Assembly: GCA_034440615.1 (NCBI GenBank)
Contig: JAOTOM010004381.1
Location: 1 to 64,000 of the forward strand
Length of the DNA: 64,000 bases
Reading direction: 5' to 3'
Origin: Ashinkailepas kermadecensis
Lineage: Eukaryota; Arthropoda; Thecostraca; Neolepadidae
Positions within the stretch are counted from its first letter, which is position 1. Every line of letters starts with the position of its first letter. The position numbers and the translations under genes were made by a program. This document shows positions 57,846 through 64,000 of this stretch, one piece after another. The notes beneath the pieces are model-generated. The model was given only the letters and a program-made list of their open reading frames with translations. It had not been told where the DNA came from and made no database searches.

Positions 57846-58180
57846 AGCCGCCCCGGTAGCTCAGTTGGTTAGAGCGCTGGGCTGCACTGGTCTCCCCTGT
57901 CCTGGCAACACAGGGTTCGAGTCGCCTCACGCGCTCGCATTTAGCCCCCGGCTGGGAGGGTTAGTTGGCAGCTGGCCCGATAAGGCCGGAGACGAGCTAC
58001 CGGGCGGCCGTGTCGGTGCATTGACGGCACGTTAAACTTTCGGTCAAAATTCTGCCGTTGAACTTGAATTCATGGATCGGGTGGTGGGGCCAGGGTTCAC
58101 GCAACAAGCTCTGCTTAGCAACAGAGCCCTGGCTCATAAAGCCACCCCAGCAGGAACTCGGATTAAATTTATATAAAAAA
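57846..58180 (+). mobile_element. tRNA-derived SINE with a fourth head type
   Basis: The head GCCCCGGTAGCTCAGTTGG then TTAGAGCGCTGGGCTGC (A box) and GGGTTCGAGTCGCC (B box) resembles a tRNA. It is followed by about 250 bp of GC-rich body containing CGATAAGGCCGGAGACGAGC and ttaaactttcggtcaaaatt. The body differs from the A/B/C family. The exact 3' end is uncertain. Confidence 0.6.
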
Positions 58181-58378
58181 TGCCCCTGTAAAGTTAAGAT
58201 ATTTGGCAAGATAATTGCTTAAAACGGCGATTTATCAAAACCATAGGTGAATACCTCAGGCATATAATGGGCATAGGTTACCTTAATTGACGATTTGACC
58301 TTAATTTGAGTAAAACGGCAATGATGCTACCCTCTATGCCAATAATTGCCTATGCATAATATAATGCCAGTATTTTGA

Positions 58379-58520
58379 CCTGGCTTTACTACATATTGAC
58401 CGGGCTTCACTGCAGTTGACCGGGCTTCACTGCAGTTGACCGGGCTTCACTGCAGTTGACCGGGCTTCACTGCAGTTGACCGGGCTTCACTGCACGTTGA
58501 CCGGGCTTCACTGCATGTTC
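58379..58520 (+). repeat. 20-bp minisatellite
   Basis: Six to seven units of ttgaccgggcttcactgcag. Confidence 0.92.
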
Positions 58521-58907
58521 ACCGTAACTGAGCCTGGATACCGGAAGTCGGCCGGGCGCGGGCTTCGGTCCCAATATTTTGGGTATTTTTCACCTCTGCT
58601 TCGCATTATTGGGACACGATATGCCGCATTGCAATTGCGCACATGGGCATGCACAGTTCTGGTCGCCAATAAGTGCAGATTTTCAGCACCACATGGATTG
58701 CGCCATGTTTTCGTCCTCGACAACCAACGATCGGCTGAGACGTGCACACGAGGCCGTAATTACCGGCCGTGCACTGGCCGGCCGGGCCTGTCGCCCTGGG
58801 TGGGCGCAGCTGCCACCAGCCTTTCCCTTGGCGCCGGCCGAACGCCACCGCCTCCGCCGCCTCCACAGCGCGGTCGGACGAGTGAGCGCCTCGTCGGGAT
58901 CGCCACA

Positions 58908-59275
58908 GAGCTGGTGCTGGACCACAGTGCTGATGCTGGACCACAGTGCTGCCAGTGCTGGACCACAGTGCTGGTGCTGGACTACAGTGCTGCCAGTGCT
59001 GGACCACAGTGCTGGTGCTAGACCGCAGTGCTGGTGCTGGCCACAGTGCTGGTGCTGGACTACAGTGCTGCCAGTGCTGGACCACAGTGCTGGTGCTAGA
59101 CCGCAGTGCTGGTGCTGGCCACAGTGCTGGTGCTGGACTACAGTGCTGCCAGTGCTGGACCACAGTGCTGGTGCTAGACCACAGTGCTGGTGCTGGTCAC
59201 AGTGCTGGTACTAGACCACAGTGCTGGTGCTGGCCACAGTGCTGGTGCTGGACCACGGCAGTGAGTCGTGCCGAC
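58908..59275 (+). repeat. gctggaccacagtgctg minisatellite
   Basis: Units of 17-18 bp (gtgctggaccacagtgct) are assembled into a higher-order repeat of about 80 bp containing gctgccagtgctggacc. About 20 basic units. Confidence 0.9.
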
Positions 59276-59722
59276 TCGGCGTGGCGGTGACTGCGACGCG
59301 GCGTGCGCCACTACCTGCGGCTCCCACGGTCACGTGTCGGGTCACGCGGCGTCAGCTGGCGACTCAGCTGACCGCGGAACAACTGGGTAGATGGAGGGGG
59401 TGGGGGCACCGGATCAGTGTTGTGTTTTCAAGGAGCTGGGCTCTGCACTTTTGCAAGGTGAAGTCTGCGGGCCGAACTGAGTAGCAGAGCCCGAGTGCTG
59501 TTCGCCTGGAGTTTTCGGATCCCCGCTCACGGTGATCGGGGGATTCTGGCGACACCTGCCATGTGTCTGGAATGTCAGAATCTGAGTCGAGCCTGCATCT
59601 CTGCGTCTTCGTTAAAAAACAAAAATGTACTTGCAAGTCCAAGGCTGGAATTTTCTGGTAACTTGCAGCTCATACCAAATTCCATTTCATATGTAGGGCA
59701 TCTGGCAGGAAGGCCGTAGCCC

Positions 59723-59725
<3 letters not shown>
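59276..59725. other. Unassigned sequence
   Basis: GC-rich then AT-richer unique sequence. Several short open frames, none recognisable. Confidence 0.4.
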
Positions 59726-59794
<69 letters not shown>

Positions 59795-59945
59795 TGTATG
59801 TATGTATGTATGTATGTATGTATGTATGTATGTATGTATGTATGTATGTATGTGTATATGTATATGTATATGTATATGCATATGTAGATGCATATGCATA
59901 TGTATATGTATATGTATATGTATAGGTATATATTTATATATATAT

Positions 59946-59988
<43 letters not shown>

Positions 59989-60013
59989 GTATATGTATAT
60001 GTATATATATATC
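59726..60013 (+). repeat. (TA)n / (TATG)n compound microsatellite
   Basis: TA run, then about 22 TATG units, then TATATG and TA runs. Met-Tyr-Val-Cys frames are artefacts. Confidence 0.95.
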
Positions 60014-60259
60014 CAGCACTGATCGTTTGTATTGGCGTCTGATGCCTCCCAGATGAACGTCTGCTACCGCCCAGATGACCGTCTGATGCCTCCCAATGAA
60101 CGTGTGGTGTCGAACCTTAGTTGACCCGTTCGTGAGGCGGACGCCCAACACCACCGTTAGTTTTAGTTCCGCTCAGCTACAGTGCGGACAGAAATAGACG
60201 GGCGCCGCCCGAGTGGCGTGCAGACGGATCTGGCGGCTCCAGTTTGTGTGTGACGAGTC

Positions 60260-60915
60260 GTACTGCCACTGCCACTGCCACCGCCACCGCCACACCGCCA
60301 CACCGCCACACTGCCACACCGCCACACTGCCACACTGCCACACTGCCACACTGCCACACTGCCACACTGCCACACCGCCACACTGCCACACCGCCACACT
60401 GCCACACCGCCACACACCGACACACCGTCACACTGCCACACTGCCACACTGCCACACTGCCACACTGCCACACCGACACACCGACACACCGCCACACCGC
60501 CACACTGCCACACTGTCACACTGCCACACTGCCACACTGCCACACCGCCACACCGCCACACTGCCACACCGCCACACCGCCACACCGCCACACCGCCACA
60601 CCGCCACACTGCCACACCGCCACACCCACAGTGCCACACTGCCACACCGCCACACCGCCACACTGCCACTGCCACTGCCAGTGCCACACCGCCACACTGC
60701 CACACCGCCACACCGCCACACCGCCACACCGCCACACTGCCACACCGCCACACCGCCACACCGCCACACCGCCACACCGCCACACCGCCACACCGCCACA
60801 CTGCCACACCGCCACACTGCCACACTGCCACACCGCCACACCGCCACACCGCCACACCGCCACACCGCCACACCGCCACACTGCCACACTGCCACACTGC
60901 CACACCGCCACTCCC
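60260..60915 (+). repeat. 8-bp (CACACYGC)n array
   Basis: About 80 units of CACACCGC or CACACTGC with occasional CCACTGCCACTG interruptions. The C/T polymorphic position changes irregularly along the array. Open frames encode His-Thr-Ala repeats with no support. Confidence 0.93.
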
Positions 60916-60939
60916 GGCCAGGAGGCCCACACATCGTGA

Positions 60940-61520
60940 CAAGAGACCGTGGTGGAACTCATGAAAAGGTCACGGGCCGACAAGAGACCCCATGATATTG
61001 TTTGGAGGCCTGAACCAGGAGGCCCGTTGGTATTGACAGGAGGCCCCGAAAAGTCGCAATGTGACCCCAACACCCTGTGGAGCCCCCTCGTTGCTGTCCG
61101 GAGGGCCAAGTACAGGAAGCCATTCGCACTGATGGAACACCACGGTGACTGGTGACAGCGCCACGGAGTTCGGCGGCATCACCATCTACTTCATGGGGTC
61201 TCCAAACTCTGTGAGTCCCAAGAGCAGGAGGCCCATTAGCGTTGGTAAAAAACCCTGGAGCTCACGCAATTCCCCCAAAGCCGCACAATAGTTCCCATCA
61301 TGTAACCTGGAAGTTCCAGGTCAGGGGCTCTCTTGGTGTTGCTAGGAGACCCTCTAGACCTCACGGAAGGCATACTCATTCGGTAGGAGGTCCCACCATG
61401 TTGTCTGGGAAACCTGGGACCAGGAGGTGGTGAAAGAAGGCCCAATCATGTCTGGAAACCTGGTATCTGGGGGACTCTTAGTGGTGACAGGAGGTCCATG
61501 GATCAAAACAAGCCCGAGGG
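60940..61520 (+). repeat. Degenerate long repeat with aggaggccc motifs
   Basis: About five decayed units of 90-110 bp share catgttgtctggaaacctgg, caggaggcccgttggt and gttgacaggaggcccc. A candidate exon lies inside. Confidence 0.5.
61159..61210 (+). CDS. Candidate orphan exon, ATEFGGITIYFMGSPNS
   Basis: Preceded by GGTGACAG and followed by a consensus donor gtgagt. Codons GCC ACG GAG TTC GGC GGC ATC ACC ATC TAC are strongly GC3-biased, as in the proven exons. One leading base makes it phase 2 to 0, so it cannot follow osp exon 2 directly. The protein is not recognised. Confidence 0.3.
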
Positions 61521-62159
61521 GCGACGAATTCTGACAGAAGGCCCTAGAGAGACCTGGAGACCAAAGAAACGAAAGCCGCGTGCTTGAGGAGGCCCCAGTG
61601 AAGAACTGTTTGTCCCCACGCCTTAATCGCTCCCAGGACAGAAATGTGTAACATCATCCCTGTCTTAGAAGTTGCAAGGCGTGTTCGCTGGTTATTTTGG
61701 CTTAGGGCTGCATCGACTGTGTCGGTCATATAGCGAAGGCAATAACCTAGAAAAGAAAGTAGCTACGGGCCATTGCTCATTTGTGGTGTTTCAAGTGCAT
61801 GGAAAATATAAATATGACTGGATGAAGCATTTCGGACATCATGCTAATGTTCAAAGAGTGTTAATCTTGTTTTCTTCTTCATTAAGTCTGTTATGTGGAA
61901 AATAGCTAATACGATGTCGACATTCACCATAAAACTAGCTGACACATTTTTTGTTGGGCTGCCTTAGCCAAATTTGAATCAATACGGTACAGGGAACGTT
62001 GCTTGTGTTCGTTGTTTCTGTGACTACCGATACCGATACCTGTACCTATCAACAATCAGTACCTCCTGCTGTACAACAGACCATAGGTCATCACTTGACA
62101 TGTGACAACATTACGAGTTGGGTCCGCGCCACCATCCGTGATAGTGTCGGGTGTGAATT

Positions 62160-62515
62160 GAAGATATTAAACACACGACTCTACCACGGATGTGTTTAAT
62201 TCACATACGACTCTACCACGGATGTGTTTAATTCACACACGACTCTATCACTGATGTGTTTAATTCACACACGACTCTACCACGGATGTGTTTAATTCAC
62301 ACACGACTCTACCACGGATGTGTTTAATTCACACACGACTCTACCACGGATGTGTTTAATTCACACACGACTCTACCACGGATGTGTTTAATTCACACAC
62401 GACTCTATCACTGATGTGTTTAATTCACACACGACTCTATCACTGATGTGTTTAATTCACACACGACTCTATCACGGATGTGTTTAATTCACACACGACT
62501 CTATCACGGATGTGT
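62160..62515 (+). repeat. 32-bp minisatellite
   Basis: About 11 units of cgactctaccacggatgtgt plus ttaattcacaca, with a tatcactg variant. Confidence 0.95.
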
Positions 62516-62611
62516 CTGCCTGTTTACAGGTGTGTAAACCAGACACCGTTAGTAGCGAGGCGTCAATGCTTCCCCAGCGTACGTCTAGAAGCACAATGAT
62601 ATTGCGTGTTC

Positions 62612-63097
62612 CACAGTGATAAATTATTGGTGAACAAGGGTGGAATATACCGCTTTCTGAACACTGAATCGGCATCCCTCCCAACGGAGTAACGACATCG
62701 TGCTTCGTGATGAGTCGTTATGAAGTCTGCATATCTAATTTCTACCAGTCTCTTGTTGATAAGTATCATGCTGATACTCACCATTGCGGATTGTTATGCA
62801 CGAACATCTGTTAGCACAATTCCAGGTAAGATGATTACCTATGATGTGGTCAGTTATAAAATATCAGTTGATATGGATAGGTATTTTGCATCGTTGCCGC
62901 TAAAATAGTTACCCATAAATTAGGCATCTGAAGGCAAAGGGAAAATGTGTGCGTAGGAGTACGCTGTTGGATCTTTCTTTCTTTCTTCGAAGAACTTATA
63001 GGTTATGTTAAGTGACATCGTTTCCGTGGTCAATTTCGACATCCTACTGTACTCGGTTCGACATCTCGCACCTCACGAAAACCCATTATTTTAGCAC
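62612..63097 (-). mobile_element. Dispersed repeat family D, reverse copy
   Basis: On the + strand it begins cagtgataaattattggtga and ends gacatctcgcacctcacgaaa plus cccattattttag. A further reverse fragment of the family may lie at 61895-61985 (gatgtcgacattcaccataa; ccaaatttgaatcaat). Confidence 0.65.
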
Positions 63098-63224
63098 TGG
63101 TGTTCCCGGGGAAGAATGTCGATTGCAGTGGTCGGTGCGCGGCACGTTCGAGTCGTGGCTGCGTTGCCGACGTTTTCCACTGCCGAGCGGCGTCCGCGGC
63201 GGCGCGGTGCCGGAGCGGCGCGAC

Positions 63225-63335
63225 GGCAGCCGCCTCCTGTGCCCAGCCGCCTCCTGTGCCCAGCCGCCTCCTGTGCCCAGCCGCCTCCTGTGCCGGAGCC
63301 GCGCGACGGCAGCCGCCTCCTGTGCCCGTTAGAGC
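63225..63335 (+). repeat. 17-bp cagccgcctcctgtgcc repeat in a CpG-rich block
   Basis: Five to six units within a very GC-rich stretch from about 63120 to 63500. The block could be a CpG-island-like 5' region of a gene beyond the window, but no exon was recognised. Confidence 0.8.
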
Positions 63336-63849
63336 GGCGGCGTGTCGTCGACACCGCCGGCGCGGCGTTATGGGCCGTTAGCGGCGGTCACGGCGCGGCG
63401 CGGCGCGGCGCGGCCACTCCGTGTCATTGGGCGGCGGGCGGCGGCGAGTTGGCCGCCGGCGCGCCAGCATCGCCGCGTCGCACAGTGGGCTGCCGGCAGC
63501 TGAGACGTGGCTAAATTCGCTTCGGTGTCGACCTGCTGGTGGTGGGTTTGCTTGGTGATCCGGTTTCAAATAGATCACGGCAGATGAAATTGAATATGGA
63601 AGCATTGCAGGCGTTTTTGCATCTGTTTCGCACCCTCCCAAAGTTGGTGGATTTTCCAGCTTCGTCCAAGCCAGGGGTCTGCCGTAAACATTGGGCTAAG
63701 TTCACATGCTGCTTCCGAGCTCTATGCATGTGTTCGCTCTGAAATGTCCCGTATCAACATGCTCCTTGACATGTTTTCTGTCCTTTGGTACCGAGCAATA
63801 TCGAATGCCACGCACGGGCAGCGAAGCTACATATTCTGGTATCATGCAT

Positions 63850-63950
63850 TGCGTCGTGCAGCGCTTGGGCGGACGTCGTGTAGCGCTTGGGCGGACATCG
63901 TGTAGCACTTGGGCGGACGTCGTGTAGCGCTTGGGCAGACGCTGTGGACT
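63850..63950 (+). repeat. 22-23-bp cgtgtagcgcttgggcggac repeat
   Basis: Four units near the window end, with cttgggcagacgct as the last variant. Confidence 0.85.
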
Positions 63951-64000
63951 GTGCGATAGCGACGCCCTCACCAGTGACCACCCACAAACTGACCGGACCG

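Noticed and set aside
57848..57925. tRNA gene
   Set aside because: The spacing and broken cloverleaf, together with a 250-bp GC-rich body, favour a SINE head.
60260..60915. Telomeric repeat
   Set aside because: CACACYGC does not match arthropod TTAGG or other known telomere repeats, and it is internal.
52890..64000. PH-domain continuation of outspread (WQRRWF-type exon)
   Set aside because: Searched by eye; TTTGGCAGCGCTAC copies in the 39-bp array give WQRY but are repeat units without splice sites.

Overview
The window is nuclear DNA of an animal, almost certainly an arthropod. It has GT-AG introns, GC-rich exons separated by very long repeat-rich introns, tRNA-derived SINEs, short interstitial TTAGG runs, and proteins closest to insect and crustacean orthologues as I remember them. 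A crustacean is a reasonable guess, but the sequence does not prove it. There are no operons, prophages or CRISPR arrays. Nearly all of the long open frames lie inside tandem arrays and are not genes.

Three protein-coding genes can be reconstructed. (1) A complete eIF3l gene (translation initiation factor 3 subunit L) on the + strand: 13 coding exons from 1794 to 22951 whose splice phases all agree, 562 codons plus stop. (2) A complete ATP synthase subunit f gene (ATP5MF/ATPsynF) on the - strand: three coding exons between 29291 and 24408, 108 residues, convergent with eIF3l. (3) The 5' end of an outspread/MPRIP-like gene on the + strand: start exon at 42727, second coding exon at 52809, with the rest of the PH domain apparently beyond the window. 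Two further short exon candidates (57558 and 61159) are not assigned to a gene.

Layout: 1-1.5 kb, a foldback-type element; 1.8-23 kb, eIF3l with a tandem array in almost every intron; 24.4-29.3 kb, ATP5MF with an AT-rich first intron; 29.3-42.4 kb, mostly transposon debris including two elements with perfect 8-bp target duplications (hAT-like), plus an unusual repeat-free stretch at about 31-34 kb; 42.4-64 kb, the outspread 5' region with about a dozen minisatellites.

The most striking observation is that many intronic minisatellites are built from the neighbouring exon edge. The repeat unit contains the last or first 10-30 nt of the exon together with its splice site. It is clear for eIF3l introns 3, 7, 10 and 11 and for ATP5MF intron 2, and weaker for eIF3l introns 5, 6, 8 and 12. 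True splice sites therefore sit beside rows of near-identical decoys. Second, one SINE superfamily uses at least three different tRNA-like heads on a shared body; one copy landed a few bases upstream of the eIF3l exon 5 acceptor. All gene identities rest on remembered orthologues, and copy numbers are approximate hand counts.
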